Shown: positions 45,352 through 54,889, counted from the stretch's first letter. The stretch is 64,000 bases of DNA from JAHEGP01 sp963751595 (GCA_963751595.1 CAVVVC010000004.1:62001-126000); one strand, 5' to 3'. Made by a program: numbers and translations. Notes: a model not told the origin generated them from the sequence alone.

Positions 45352-47616
45352 CTAGGTGGCGGTTGGACCCATTTCCTTTAGATTGCCGGCAATCTTGCTG
45401 AATGCCCGGTCAAAGAGCGGGCGATTGTCAAGAATGTAGGCGCGCTTGTTTTGCAGGTCCAGGGCCAAGTCCTTGCGTTTCTTCTCCAGTGTCTTAAAGC
45501 CGAAGCGATTGACGAAAACGTAGCTATCGTTCGCTTCCAGCTTGGCTGACAGTTTGCAGCGCAATCCCTTCCCCGACGCTTCATTGGTGAATACCAGCCA
45601 CTGACCCGGTTGCAGGTTCTCGGCCTTGCGAATGAATTCGTAGGTAATGCGTTTAAGCTTAGCCTGCTGCCGCTCGACCGCAGACATTTCTTTCCAGCTT
45701 TTTTGCTCTTCCGCCTCGGTCAGGGCCGCTTTTTGCTCCGGCTTGAGGGGGTCGTAATGCACCTCCTCAATTCGTCCGCGTGTCAGCGAATCGTGGATCT
45801 GGTCGACAACCGTGATAATGGCCTCCATATCGGATTCATTGGCCACGGTTTTGCAAAGGCCCTTGCGCAGATTCTGGCGCAGGCCAGGGAGTAGCTTGAT
45901 GCGGCGGTTTTTGGACTTCTCATCAGTATGGTTGCGAACGCTCCAGATGAGGTCGTCGATCAGTTGCAATACCTCCAGCCACTCGGCGCTGTTGTCACCA
46001 TGTTTCAGGTAGGTGAGCAACATAACCTTTTGCCATTCCTGCACCAAGAACCTTGTGATCGGCTCCGGGAGCAGGGCGTCCTTCAGGCGTTTGCGTAACT
46101 CCAGTTGGACTTTGGAGCGCGCTGCCTGGGTCTTTGCCTGCCCGGAGGCCATTTCCTTGGCCCGCTTCTCGATACGCTGGGCTTTTTGGTGCTGCTTGCT
46201 GGCTACTTCCTGCAGCTTGACTCGCATGGATTCGAATAGTTCACGATCAGCATGGGGCTGATCGTGAACGGTTTGGATGATTTCCTCGATGGTCGCAACA
46301 ATAGCGTCCTTGTGGTCGGGGTGGGTGTCATCGAAGCCCACGCCCAGCCGGGCAATCTCATTGATGAGCATCCGCGCCGGGTGACGCTGGGTGTTGAAAA
46401 AATCGGCGTCGCGCAGGGCCAGCTTCAGTATAGGAAGCTGGAGTTTGCCGATCAACGCCTGAAAAGACATCGGCATGTTGGGGTCGCTGAGCGCGAAGTC
46501 AAAAAACATGGCCACGAGGTTGATGACATCCTCGTCGGGTGTTTCCAGCGCGTGATCCGGAGTGCCCGATGCATCCATCGACGCCATGATGTTTTCAATC
46601 GCGCTGCGGATGTCCAGGGTTTGTTGGTGAAGGATCTCCTCGTAGCTGATCGATGCCTGCAACTCGGCCAGCAGGCGCACCAGCTCGTCCTGGCTGACGA
46701 CGGGACCGGAGCGAGCGCTGTAGCGGGGGATGAACCCCTGTGGGCGGATATTTCTGCTTCGCAGACCACTGAGCAGCGAGCTCAAATCGGGCAGTCGATA
46801 GCTGGTGTCGCCGGCGGTGTTGTAGTCATCGAAGCCGGCGGGAATTTCCGGCCCGGACGGCTCCGGTTCACGATTCTCGGGCGGTGGTCGCCGGCTGGGC
46901 TTGTTGGGGCGCGGGGCCGATGCCTGTTTTTTTATCGTGCTTCGGATTTCTGGCAGTACGCCGTTCTTGATCAGCAGCTCGTTGATGCCGTCGTAGGTAG
47001 CGGGTAATTTGCCGACGACTTCGATGTCGAACGCTTTCAGGAGAACGATACGCGCCTTGATTTGCAGCTCAAGATGCAGCGTTGCCAGCTTGAATGCACT
47101 GCAGATCGCATCGGGGCTGAGGGGGTTGTTCTGGTCATTGATCAGGTGGCCGGGCAGCAGCTTTTCCAGCCGACACTTGAGGTGGTAGATCGCTTCCTGG
47201 TTGTGGGCCCGCGACTTGGTCACCATCGACGAGAGGGCGACGTCCTGTTCCACCTCATCGGTCTCGACCAGGCTGAAGTTTTCCCGTTTGAGCTTTTCGG
47301 GAGCGGGGGGGACGTCGGGCTGACGCGACAGGAGTTTATTGAACAGTTCGGTGATATTGGCACGGAAGCGGCTTTTGATTCCGCTGGCGCCGCTGCGGAT
47401 CTCCCGCATGGAGTCAAAATAGATGGTTTGTTCGTTGTTGGAGCGCGCGCCGATGGAAAGGTCGTAGAGGGCGTCGTTGGCGTGCGTTAGCGTTCGTTCT
47501 ATCTGCGAATCGAACTGGGAGAGGGCGTGGTCGCGTACCTGCTGCAATAAGACCGGCATCCCTCGATGGGTGGATTGCAGCTTTGCCGAGAGGTTGCCTT
47601 TTAAGTCACGACTCAT
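45352..47616 (-). CDS. DUF1631-family cytoplasmic protein
   Basis: This is a 754-residue, charged, mostly helical protein with no signal peptide or membrane segment. It matches the DUF1631 family of gammaproteobacteria, with an N-terminal YFDSMREIRSGASGIKSRFR and MFFDFALSDPNMPMSFQALI in the middle. A C-terminal domain with GQWLVFTNEASGKGLRCKLS resembles PilZ-like or nucleotide-associated folds; I cannot prove ligand binding. A Pro/Arg-rich linker lies around residues 230-260. It is the first gene of the minus-strand set containing prsK and prsR, but in other genomes it is also found away from them. Function is unknown. Confidence 0.85.
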   Translation of the reverse strand: MSRDLKGNLSAKLQSTHRGMPVLLQQVRDHALSQFDSQIERTLTHANDALYDLSIGARSNNEQTIYFDSMREIRSGASGIKSRFRANITELFNKLLSRQPDVPPAPEKLKRENFSLVETDEVEQDVALSSMVTKSRAHNQEAIYHLKCRLEKLLPGHLINDQNNPLSPDAICSAFKLATLHLELQIKARIVLLKAFDIEVVGKLPATYDGINELLIKNGVLPEIRSTIKKQASAPRPNKPSRRPPPENREPEPSGPEIPAGFDDYNTAGDTSYRLPDLSSLLSGLRSRNIRPQGFIPRYSARSGPVVSQDELVRLLAELQASISYEEILHQQTLDIRSAIENIMASMDASGTPDHALETPDEDVINLVAMFFDFALSDPNMPMSFQALIGKLQLPILKLALRDADFFNTQRHPARMLINEIARLGVGFDDTHPDHKDAIVATIEEIIQTVHDQPHADRELFESMRVKLQEVASKQHQKAQRIEKRAKEMASGQAKTQAARSKVQLELRKRLKDALLPEPITRFLVQEWQKVMLLTYLKHGDNSAEWLEVLQLIDDLIWSVRNHTDEKSKNRRIKLLPGLRQNLRKGLCKTVANESDMEAIITVVDQIHDSLTRGRIEEVHYDPLKPEQKAALTEAEEQKSWKEMSAVERQQAKLKRITYEFIRKAENLQPGQWLVFTNEASGKGLRCKLSAKLEANDSYVFVNRFGFKTLEKKRKDLALDLQNKRAYILDNRPLFDRAFSKIAGNLKEMGPTAT

Positions 47617-47805
47617 GAGACCGGACCTGCGCTAGGTTTGGGTCCAACATCGATTTGTAGATTATTGATTTATATCAAGATATTAACCGACAGTCTACGC
47701 TGGACCAGTGCCGGCCATTCTAGCAAGTTTAACGGTTTAGTAAAATGTGAATTATGGTGCTCGAAAGCGGGGACGGCTGCTGCCGTGTACCCCGCAGGTG
47801 ATGGC

Positions 47806-48387
47806 TCAGGACAGGGTGATGCCGACCCACTCGGAGGGATTGCTGGTGAGCCCCTGGGTGTCGACGGCGATGACCCGAAAACTGTAGTAGCCCGGCGGCA
47901 ATTCCAGCGCCTTGCTTGCCTGCTGGCCACCTTCAACGTATTCCTGCTCAACCAGGCCCGGTTTGCCTTTCTGGGTGTATTCGATTATGAACCCGTCCAG
48001 CTCATTGGCCCCGAGAAGCTGGCCGTTTTCCCGCTGCATCGGTATGGTCCATTCAAGAGTTACCGACTGATAACGTACCGGGTCTGCCGGCTCGGGGCGG
48101 GATTCGGGCTGAGCCGTATACATGGGTTGCTCTTTGCTGGCGGGCTGCTTAACCGGCTGGGCAGGGGGCTGTTCCTGCACCACCTGCTGCTCGGCTGGCG
48201 GGCTGGCGACCACTTTTTTGGCGGACTCCTCCGGCTCTGGCAGCGCCTGGGCTTTTTTCTCCGGTATAGTCCAGCCGGCGAGGACATTCGCGGTGCTATC
48301 GGCAGGCGCGGTGCTTGCCGTATTGCTGCCCGAACGGCAGGCCGAAAGTGAAAATGCAATCGATAGAATGATGAGCGTTCGTAGCAT
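47806..48387 (-). CDS. Lipoprotein with fibronectin-type-III-like domain
   Basis: This is a predicted 193-residue lipoprotein. The start ATG at 48387 gives a type II signal peptide ending SLSAC (Cys17). A low-complexity linker rich in Pro, Gln and Ala covers about residues 45-105. The C-terminal ~90 residues look like one fibronectin type III domain (SVTLEWTIPMQRENGQLL, FIIEYTQKGKPGLV, YYSFRVIAVDTQGLTSNPSE). A longer start at 48408 would add seven residues and spoil the signal. No operon partner is evident; it lies between the DUF1631 gene and ispB. It may be a periplasmic adhesion or binding module. No named family is recognised. Confidence 0.75.
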   Translation of the reverse strand: MLRTLIILSIAFSLSACRSGSNTASTAPADSTANVLAGWTIPEKKAQALPEPEESAKKVVASPPAEQQVVQEQPPAQPVKQPASKEQPMYTAQPESRPEPADPVRYQSVTLEWTIPMQRENGQLLGANELDGFIIEYTQKGKPGLVEQEYVEGGQQASKALELPPGYYSFRVIAVDTQGLTSNPSEWVGITLS

Positions 48388-48546
48388 GGCAGTTTTTCCC
48401 GGTATCAATATTATGCGGCATTGATCCAGAGTTTAGTTAAGCGCCGATACCCCTGGGCCGGGTTGGCAGATTGGGGTATGGATACTGTGACCAAAATCAC
48501 CGCATATATGCAGGGTTGTGATCGGTTTCACAGCGAGGGGTTCGGC

Positions 48547-49509
48547 TCAGGTATCCCTGTCGACGGCCAGCTCGAGCAGGCGCAACAGCTCATTTTGCAT
48601 TCCCGCGCACGGTAATCGTTGCAGTGCCTCCAGCGCCGCGTTGCTGTGGTGCAGCGCGGCGGCGCGGGTGTATTCAAGCGCGTCGGTCTGGTTTATCAGA
48701 GCCATGACCGCTGCGATACTCGCGGCACTTTTCCCGGCAATCGCCGTGCGCACAATGGCGGCGTCTGCGGAAGATGCGACTTGCATGACGCGAATCAGCG
48801 GCAGGGTTGGTTTGCCCTCGGCCAGGTCGTCGCCAACATGCTTGCCCATTTGCTCGGCTTTACCGCTGTAATCGAGCACATCGTCGATCAACTGAAATGC
48901 CATGCCCAGGTGGTAGCCGTATTGCTTGCAGGCTGTCACGCTATCGGGATCGAGGTCAGAAAGCAGGGCTGCGCCTTCGGTGGCCGCCTGGAAAAGCGCG
49001 GCCGTTTTGCGCTTGATGACTTCGAAGTAAGCCTCTTCCGTCGTGTCCGGTTCGCCAGCATTTTCGAGCTGCAGAACCTCACCCTCGGCGATCAGGTTGG
49101 TTGTGTCTGCCATCAGCCGCATGATATCCAGGTTGCCAATGCGGACCATGAGCTGGAATGCCCGGGAATAAATAAAGTCGCCCACCAGCACGCTGGGCGC
49201 ATTTCCCCACTTGGCATTCGCAGTTTCCCGGCCCCGGCGAAGGGTCGAAACATCTACCACGTCATCATGAAGCAGGGTTGCGGTGTGAATAAACTCGATG
49301 ACCGCGGAGAACTGGCGATGGCGCGGGCTAATTTTTCCGATCGCTCCGGCCATTAATAGCACCAGCAGTGGGCGGATGCGTTTGCCGCCGGCATCGACGA
49401 TGTATTGGCCGATGCTTTCCACCAGCCCCACATCAGAGTGCAGCTCCTGTATGATGAGCGTGTTAACGGCTTCGAAGTCGTCAGCGACGGATTGGCGAAT
49501 AGCTTGCAT
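48547..49509 (-). CDS. ispB: Octaprenyl (long-chain polyprenyl) diphosphate synthase
   Basis: This trans-polyprenyl diphosphate synthase makes the quinone side chain by adding isopentenyl units. Both aspartate-rich motifs are present: LLHDDVVDVSTLRRG (first) and QLIDDVLDYSGKAEQM (second). GGKRIRPLLVLLMAGAIG comes near the N-terminus. The length of 320 aa fits IspB (about 323). It is divergent from rplU across about 250 bases, the usual gammaproteobacterial arrangement. Nothing about it looks unusual. Confidence 0.96.
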   Translation of the reverse strand: MQAIRQSVADDFEAVNTLIIQELHSDVGLVESIGQYIVDAGGKRIRPLLVLLMAGAIGKISPRHRQFSAVIEFIHTATLLHDDVVDVSTLRRGRETANAKWGNAPSVLVGDFIYSRAFQLMVRIGNLDIMRLMADTTNLIAEGEVLQLENAGEPDTTEEAYFEVIKRKTAALFQAATEGAALLSDLDPDSVTACKQYGYHLGMAFQLIDDVLDYSGKAEQMGKHVGDDLAEGKPTLPLIRVMQVASSADAAIVRTAIAGKSAASIAAVMALINQTDALEYTRAAALHHSNAALEALQRLPCAGMQNELLRLLELAVDRDT

Positions 49510-49618
49510 GGGTGAGTGCCGGGTATTGAAACAGCAGCGGGCATGCTAGGTGCCGTGCCGCACAGTGTCAAGGCTGCACAGGGGGGCGATAGCCCTAAAA
49601 ATGGCTGTGCTGGCAGGC

Positions 49619-49647
49619 TTGCCCCGTCGTTTGTATTTCATTATAAT
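49619..49647 (+). promoter_or_regulatory. Sigma-70-type promoter of rplU-rpmA
   Basis: TTGCCC at 49619-49624 and TATAAT at 49642-49647 are separated by exactly 17 bases and precede the L21 gene by about 117 bases. The leader between them and the start codon is G+C-rich and could hold an L21 autoregulatory structure, which I have not folded. Confidence 0.7.
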
Positions 49648-49764
49648 TCGCGCCCCTGGAAGAGGCTCGGGATTTGTCCCACGGGCGCGGCTTGCGGGCT
49701 GTAAGAGACGAACTGTTACCAACGAACCAAACAAGCGAGCCGGGCTAGGCATCTGGAGAAACGT

Positions 49765-50076
49765 ATGTACGCTGTAATTGAAAGTGGTGGTAAGCAACAC
49801 CGGGTTCAGGAGGGCGAAATCCTGAAGCTGGAAAAGATTGAGCTGGGCACCGGTGAGAAAGTAGAATTCAACAAGGTCATGCTGGTGGGTGAAGGCGACA
49901 GCGTAAAAGTCGGCCAGCCCCTGGTAGAGGGTGCTGTCGTCACCGGCGAGGTGCTGTCGCAGGGGCGTCACGACAAGATTCACATCATCAAGTTCAAGCG
50001 CCGCAAGCACCATATGAAGCGCGCCGGGCACAGGCAATGGTATACCGAAGTGAAAATCACCGGTATCAGCGGTTAA
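49765..50076 (+). CDS. rplU: 50S ribosomal protein L21
   Basis: This ribosomal protein of the large subunit binds 23S rRNA near L20. The 103-residue sequence shows MYAVIESGGKQHRVQEGEIL, the family start, and HDKIHIIKFKRRKHHMKRAG near the C-terminus. It is followed after 17 bases by rpmA, its normal partner. The 5' leader has a good sigma-70 promoter. Confidence 0.98.
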   Translation: MYAVIESGGKQHRVQEGEILKLEKIELGTGEKVEFNKVMLVGEGDSVKVGQPLVEGAVVTGEVLSQGRHDKIHIIKFKRRKHHMKRAGHRQWYTEVKITGISG

Positions 50077-50093
50077 TAGCGGGGGAATAGGCA

Positions 50094-50351
50094 ATGGCTC
50101 ACAAGAAAGCAGGTGGTAGTACTCGCAACGGACGCGACTCGGAGTCCAAACGATTGGGCGTGAAGCGTTACGGTGGTCAGAAAGTGGCGGCGGGATCTAT
50201 TATCGTGCGTCAGCGGGGTACTCATTTTCACCCGGGTGAGAACGTGGGTTGCGGCAAGGACCACACCCTGTTTGCGAAGGCGGACGGCGTGGTCGAATTC
50301 ACCGTGAAAGGCCCCAAGCAGCGCAAGTTCGTCAATATCGTGGCAGCCTGA
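50094..50351 (+). CDS. rpmA: 50S ribosomal protein L27
   Basis: This ribosomal protein reaches the peptidyl-transferase centre with its N-terminal tail. The 85-residue sequence begins MAHKKAGGSTRNGRDSESKR and has VGCGKDHTLFAKADGVVEF. There is no N-terminal propeptide of the Firmicutes type. It is cotranscribed with rplU. The hairpin at 50401-50427 ends the unit. Confidence 0.98.
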   Translation: MAHKKAGGSTRNGRDSESKRLGVKRYGGQKVAAGSIIVRQRGTHFHPGENVGCGKDHTLFAKADGVVEFTVKGPKQRKFVNIVAA

Positions 50352-50400
50352 ATTCCCGGCTATGCAACGCTGGCGCTGAGATATTAGCTGTCAGATTAAA

Positions 50401-50427
50401 AGCCCTGTCCTGCGACAGGGCTTTTTT
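50401..50427 (+). terminator. Rho-independent terminator after rpmA
   Basis: AGCCCTGT at 50401-50408 pairs with ACAGGGCT at 50415-50422 across a six-base loop, followed by a run of T to 50427. It lies 50 bases after the rpmA stop, so obgE is probably transcribed from its own promoter as well. Confidence 0.9.
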
Positions 50428-50643
50428 AATTCGGCTGTATTAACTTTATGCGCGAAAAGACAGTTTAGTGCGTGAAACAACAGATTAGGACACAGCTTGT
50501 CTGTTAATACTTTAAGATACTTCCTCAACGTGCTGAATTAAAAGCATTTATGCTCGGCTGGAAATGATCGGTCCGAGTGTCACCAGCGCATGGCTGAGCC
50601 CGTTGTGGTGCGGGCGCGGCACGGCTAGATCGGAAACAGGCCA

Positions 50644-51831
50644 ATGAAATTTGTAGACGAGGCATTGATCAAGGTTGAAGCGGGCAAGGGCGGTAACGGC
50701 TGCCTCAGCTTCCGGCGGGAAAAGTACATTCCCAGGGGCGGCCCCGATGGCGGCGATGGGGGCGACGGTGGCTCGGTATGGCTGGTCGCTGACAACGCCC
50801 TGAACACCATGATCGATTATCGCTACAAGCGCAATTTCCGCGCCGAATCCGGTGAGGGCGGCAGCGGCGCCAATTGCACCGGTCGCAGTGGCAAAGACCT
50901 GGAACTGCCGGTGCCGGTGGGCACCACCGTAATCGATGATGACAGCGGCGAGGTTATTGGCGATCTCACCCACGCAAACGACCGGCTGCTGGTGGCGCAG
51001 GGGGGCTTTCACGGCCTCGGCAATACCCGCTTCAAATCGAGCACCAACCGCGCACCGCGCCAGACCACCCCGGGCAAGCCCGGCGAGTCCCGCAGCCTGC
51101 GCCTTGAATTGAAAGTGCTGGCCGACGCCGGCTTGCTCGGCATGCCCAATGCTGGCAAGTCGACCCTGATTCGCGCCATTTCGGCGGCGAGGCCTCGGGT
51201 TGCGGATTACCCCTTCACCACACTCACGCCCAACCTGGGCGTGGTCACCGTGGGTAAATACCGCAGCTTCGTGGTGGCTGATGTGCCGGGCCTGATCGAG
51301 GGCGCTTCTGACGGCGCGGGGTTGGGAATCCGGTTTTTGAAACACCTCACTCGCACGCGCTTGCTATTGCACCTGGTGGACATCCAGCCCATCGATGGCA
51401 GCGACGCGGTTGAAAATGCCCACTCCATCATTCGCGAACTGGAGCGCTTCAGCCCCACATTGGCGGCCCGGCAGCGCTGGCTGGTCATCAACAAAATCGA
51501 TTTGCTGGAGCCGGCAGAGCGGGCAGCAGAAATCGCCCGTATCGTCGATGGGCTCGACTGGAAAGGCCGGGTGTTTGCCGTCTCGGCGGTCAATGGCGAG
51601 GGTACCGGCGAGCTTTGCGAGGCGATTATGGAGCAACTTGAGCAGGTGCGGGAGGCCGAGGAAAACGACCCGGACCTGGGCCTGCAGGAACAGGCCGAGC
51701 AACAACGCATGCAGCGCGAGGCGCGGGAGCGCATCGCCGCCCTTCGTGAGCAAAAGCGCGGGGCGGCGGTTGATCATGAGGACGACGATGATGACGACGG
51801 CGTCGAAGTCGTCTATGTAAACGAGGACTAG
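50644..51831 (+). CDS. obgE: Obg-family GTPase ObgE/CgtA
   Basis: This essential ribosome-associated GTPase acts in 50S assembly and the stress response. The glycine-rich Obg domain (GRSGKDLELPVPVGTTVIDD) occupies residues 1-158. The G domain has GMPNAGKSTLIRAIS (G1), VADVPGLIEGASDG (G3) and the NKID motif in VINKIDLLEPAE (G4). SAVNGEGTGEL is G5. The C-terminus is a long acidic tail (HEDDDDDDGVEVVYVNED), common in gammaproteobacteria. At 395 aa it is of usual length. The proB start follows the stop by 3 bases. Confidence 0.97.
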   Translation: MKFVDEALIKVEAGKGGNGCLSFRREKYIPRGGPDGGDGGDGGSVWLVADNALNTMIDYRYKRNFRAESGEGGSGANCTGRSGKDLELPVPVGTTVIDDDSGEVIGDLTHANDRLLVAQGGFHGLGNTRFKSSTNRAPRQTTPGKPGESRSLRLELKVLADAGLLGMPNAGKSTLIRAISAARPRVADYPFTTLTPNLGVVTVGKYRSFVVADVPGLIEGASDGAGLGIRFLKHLTRTRLLLHLVDIQPIDGSDAVENAHSIIRELERFSPTLAARQRWLVINKIDLLEPAERAAEIARIVDGLDWKGRVFAVSAVNGEGTGELCEAIMEQLEQVREAEENDPDLGLQEQAEQQRMQREARERIAALREQKRGAAVDHEDDDDDDGVEVVYVNED

Positions 51832-51834
51832 GCA

Positions 51835-52962
51835 ATGGACGCGGGCCGCGACTATTTGCAGAAAACCCGCCGCTGGGTCATCAAGATCGGCAGCGCCCTG
51901 CTCACCGCCGACGGCCAGGGTTTGGACAAGTCCGCCATCGACACCTGGGTGGCGCAAATAGCCAGCCTGCGGCAGCAGGGCATCGAGGTGGTGCTGGTAT
52001 CATCGGGAGCCGTGGCCGCTGGCCTGTCGCGCCTCGGTTGGTCGCGGCGGCCCCAGGCGATTCACGACCTGCAGGCCGCCGCCGCGGTGGGGCAGATGGG
52101 CCTGATTCAAACCTGGGAAACGGCCTTTGCCCACCACCGGTTGCACACCGCGCAAATCCTGCTGGTACACGACGATTTGTCCAACCGCCAGCGCTACCTT
52201 AACGCCCGCCGCACCTTGCAAACGCTGTTGGGGCTGGGCGTCATTCCTGTGGTCAACGAAAACGATACGGTTGCCACTGACGAAATCCGTTTTGGCGACA
52301 ACGATACCCTGGGTGGTGTGGTGGCCAACCTGATCGATGCCGATCTGCTGGTTATCCTTACCGACCAGCCCGGCCTGTTCGAGCAGGACCCCCGCCATTT
52401 TCCCGGGGCAACCCTGATCGCCCAGGCCAGGGCCGGCGATACCCGGCTGGATGCCTACGCCCGCGGGCCTGCGGGGTCGCTGGGGCGCGGCGGTATGCTC
52501 ACCAAGCTGAGAGCGGCGCGGCTGGCAGCCCGTTCCGGTGCCCATACCGTTATCGCCGGTGGGCGCGAGCCCGGCGTGCTAGTGGATATTGCTGCCGGCA
52601 AAAGGGTGGGAACCTGGTTGCAGGCCGAGCAGCGGCCGGTTGCCGCGCGCAAGCGCTGGCTTGAGAGTCACCTGCAAATACGCGGTGTGTTGCACCTCGA
52701 CGACGGTGCGGCCAGGGTGGTGACCCAGTCCGGCCGCAGTCTGTTACCTGTTGGTGTGGTCAAAGTCGAGGGCCGATTTGGCCGTGGCGAGATGGTGTCC
52801 TGTGTCGACCCCTCGGGGGTGGAAATAGCCCGGGGCCTTGTAAACTACGATGCCGACGAGGCGCGGCAGATAGCCGGGGTGGGGAGCGGGCTTATCGCCC
52901 AGGTGTTGGGTTATCACGATGATGATGAAATGATACACCGGGATAACCTGGTGCTGTTGTAG
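51835..52962 (+). CDS. proB: Glutamate 5-kinase
   Basis: This enzyme makes glutamyl 5-phosphate, the first committed step of proline synthesis. The kinase domain shows RRWVIKIGSALLTADGQGLD, VLVSSGAVAAGLSRLGW and the active-site region VVNENDTVATDEIRFGDND. The C-terminal PUA domain (residues about 275-375) has RGLVNYDADEARQIAG and GYHDDDEMIHRDNLVLL. Its length of 375 aa is usual. It is likely translated with obgE, 3 bases upstream. A bidirectional terminator follows. Confidence 0.97.
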   Translation: MDAGRDYLQKTRRWVIKIGSALLTADGQGLDKSAIDTWVAQIASLRQQGIEVVLVSSGAVAAGLSRLGWSRRPQAIHDLQAAAAVGQMGLIQTWETAFAHHRLHTAQILLVHDDLSNRQRYLNARRTLQTLLGLGVIPVVNENDTVATDEIRFGDNDTLGGVVANLIDADLLVILTDQPGLFEQDPRHFPGATLIAQARAGDTRLDAYARGPAGSLGRGGMLTKLRAARLAARSGAHTVIAGGREPGVLVDIAAGKRVGTWLQAEQRPVAARKRWLESHLQIRGVLHLDDGAARVVTQSGRSLLPVGVVKVEGRFGRGEMVSCVDPSGVEIARGLVNYDADEARQIAGVGSGLIAQVLGYHDDDEMIHRDNLVLL

Positions 52963-53011
52963 TTATAGTCAGGAACCGCAAGCGCGTAATGATCAAAAGG
53001 GCTTTAACGAA

Positions 53012-53043
53012 AAAGGGGAGGCCATAATCCTGGCCTCCCCTTT
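53012..53043. terminator. Bidirectional rho-independent terminator
   Basis: AAAGGGGAGGCCA at 53012-53024 pairs perfectly with TGGCCTCCCCTTT at 53031-53043 across a six-base loop. A and T runs on the two sides let it work for proB on the plus strand and for the VPLPA-CTERM gene on the minus strand. Confidence 0.9.
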
Positions 53044-53074
53044 ACAGGTTTGCTCGCTAAAGCTCAGCCCGAAT

Positions 53075-53653
53075 TCAGCCTGCCTTGCAACGCCGCGCCA
53101 GGCCACCCAATCCCAGCAGGGCCGAGCCGAACAACCACACCGCGGCGGGCAGGGGAACTTCCGATACCGTCTGGGCAGAGAAGGTCAGGCCGGTTTCGTT
53201 AAATACGAAACTGCCCGGGGTGTCGTCAAAGCCAAGCAGGGTGAGGGTTCCCGTCGCTACAATCTCCAGCAGGCCGGCATCGGTTTGTGACGCGGTGCCA
53301 CTGCCGAGGATAAAGCTGGCCAGCGGGGCACTGCTGACATTCCACAATGTCGCCCCGGAGGCCGGCGCTGTGATAGCTCCCGTGGCATCCCAGGATATCG
53401 GGTTGGCGAAGGTTGCTGCTGAACCAGTGGGGACAAGTCCGGCAAAGTCGTCTGTTGTCACGGCCACCTGGGCGAAGGTAATAGCCAGGTCGCCTGCTCC
53501 GCTGTCGGGCAGGTTGCCGCTGGTGGAACTTGTTCCAAAAAAGGCAATAGTGCTGCCTGCGCTGATCTGTGCCGCCGATGCCAGCGATGCACACAGCAAC
53601 AGGCCGAGTCCAAAGGCGATCTGTTTTGCTTGTCGAATCCTTGTGTTGATCAT
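53075..53653 (-). CDS. Secreted VPLPA-type CTERM protein
   Basis: This is a 192-residue exosortase substrate candidate. It has a signal peptide (cleavage after SLASA, about residue 28). The beta-rich middle has no named domain. The C-terminus is a VPLPA-type sorting signal beginning at residue 166: VPLPAAVWLFGSALL, then a hydrophobic stretch and the basic end ARRCKAG. Such proteins are exported, cut by exosortase and probably joined to surface glycan. A Cys in the basic tail is unusual. I did not find a clear sigma-54 promoter in the 215 bases before it. Confidence 0.85.
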   Translation of the reverse strand: MINTRIRQAKQIAFGLGLLLCASLASAAQISAGSTIAFFGTSSTSGNLPDSGAGDLAITFAQVAVTTDDFAGLVPTGSAATFANPISWDATGAITAPASGATLWNVSSAPLASFILGSGTASQTDAGLLEIVATGTLTLLGFDDTPGSFVFNETGLTFSAQTVSEVPLPAAVWLFGSALLGLGGLARRCKAG

Positions 53654-53869
53654 GCTTTCACTCCCTGGTGATTATTGCCCCCGCGTTTTGACCGCGGAGT
53701 TTGTATTATTCCGTGTAGCGTCTAGCGTAAGTGCCTCACGCAGTTATCCCGCCGTCGTTCGTGCAGGTGCCCTGTGCGGTTGATGCTACAGGTGCAGCCT
53801 CACATATCATCGACTAGTTGTTGTTGCTACAGCCGCACAAACAGACAGCCTGGTTGGACGTCAGGCTCC

Positions 53870-54520
53870 TTACGCAGCAGCCTGGTTACGTCGACGGGCA
53901 ACCCCGGCCAGACCCACCAACCCGGTGCCAAACAACCATACGGCGGCGGGTAAGGGCACTTCCTGCACGTCGAGGGTTGCGCCGGTGTAGCTAACATTGC
54001 CAACCTCTAAGCCGGCGCCATCAAACCAGGGGTCGGAAATTGCGTTGATCCCAAGAGTAAGAGGGGACGTTCCAAGGGCGGCGTCCGCCAGCACGCTAAA
54101 CTGCAAGTCGTATACATCAAACAGGGTTCCCGCCGAGTCGCACCCAAAATTCAATGTACATGTGGTCCATGTAACGTTTAGCGACCCTGCAACTTCATCT
54201 ATGTTTACGACGTTAAATCCAGCGTCACCGCTGTTGTTCAGGAATTGGTTCAGCTGAATAGTTCTTATGCCTATGGCGACATTGCTCGGTGGTGCGTTTA
54301 GCGCCAGCCGCGTGGGGTCCCAGGTCAATTCGAAGCCTCCCCCGGCGGAACCTCCCTCTGCCGTGAAGTTGGCCGAAACTGAAGCATTGATGGTTGACCC
54401 CGGCACGCCTACCAGCGGATCCGGGTTGACAAAAATGTCGGCGGCATTGACACCGGTCGCCATCAGGAAACCTGATACTCCGATCAATGTGCTTCTTATG
54501 CTGTTTTTCATCTTATTCAC
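53870..54520 (-). CDS. Cohesin-like VPLPA-CTERM surface protein
   Basis: This 216-residue protein has a signal peptide (cleavage after GVNA, about residue 26), a single cohesin-like domain and a VPLPA-type sorting signal from residue 188 (VPLPAAVWLFGTGLVG, basic tail ARRRNQAAA). Cohesin-like features are the start NPDPLVGVPGSTINASVSAN, GGGFELTWDPTRLAL, and a late VYDLQFSVLADAALGTSPLT. The identification is by pattern, not by search. Its gene faces away from two genes whose products end in dockerin-like repeats. A sigma-54 promoter at 54690-54705 lies 170 bases before the start. The exosortase signal would attach the cohesin to the cell surface. Confidence 0.75.
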   Translation of the reverse strand: MNKMKNSIRSTLIGVSGFLMATGVNAADIFVNPDPLVGVPGSTINASVSANFTAEGGSAGGGFELTWDPTRLALNAPPSNVAIGIRTIQLNQFLNNSGDAGFNVVNIDEVAGSLNVTWTTCTLNFGCDSAGTLFDVYDLQFSVLADAALGTSPLTLGINAISDPWFDGAGLEVGNVSYTGATLDVQEVPLPAAVWLFGTGLVGLAGVARRRNQAAA

Positions 54521-54689
54521 TCCTTGGTAATTCTCGAAAGAACCGTTGTGTTATGCCACTTACTTTTTTATTTGAGCGCGTCCTGCGCCCGAACCCTTTC
54601 TTTTTGCCGTAAGGCCATCATTGCTAACGGCGCCCCAAGCAAACTATCGCAAGACCCCCTTTCGAAATTGGGCGCTTACCGTAAAGTGA

Positions 54690-54705
54690 AGCAAGTACCG
54701 TGCCA
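54690..54705 (-). promoter_or_regulatory. Sigma-54 promoter of the cohesin-like gene
   Basis: Read on the minus strand the sequence is TGGCACGGTACTTGCT. It has a perfect -24 TGGCAC, five bases, and -12 TTGCT. The start codon of the cohesin-like gene is 170 bases on. The 17-base motif at 54873-54889 lies about 168 bases upstream in the same orientation. Confidence 0.85.
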
Positions 54706-54872
54706 GCATGCACTTTTACTCTGTTTCTCGGTCACTTAGCGATCGCTTTCAGGCCCTAAAACAGGGGGCTGTATAGAATCTCGACACCTTTACAATTCCA
54801 ATTTTTTTGCTGGGTGTATTAAATGCGTATTTAAATCATAAGGTTATGTGGCGAGCGGGCTGTAATCATCAC

Positions 54873-54889
54873 TGTAAAAAATTTCGACA
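54873..54889 (-). promoter_or_regulatory. 17-base candidate activator site A1
   Basis: On the minus strand it reads TGTCGAAATTTTTTACA, with an outer TGT...ACA symmetry. The same motif occurs at 55935, 60093 and 60506, always pointing at a sigma-54 promoter or its relic. It is a candidate binding site for PrsR. Confidence 0.6.

Noticed and set aside
46252..47007. 251-codon plus-strand frame
   Set aside because: Antisense to the DUF1631 gene; no recognisable domain or ribosome site.
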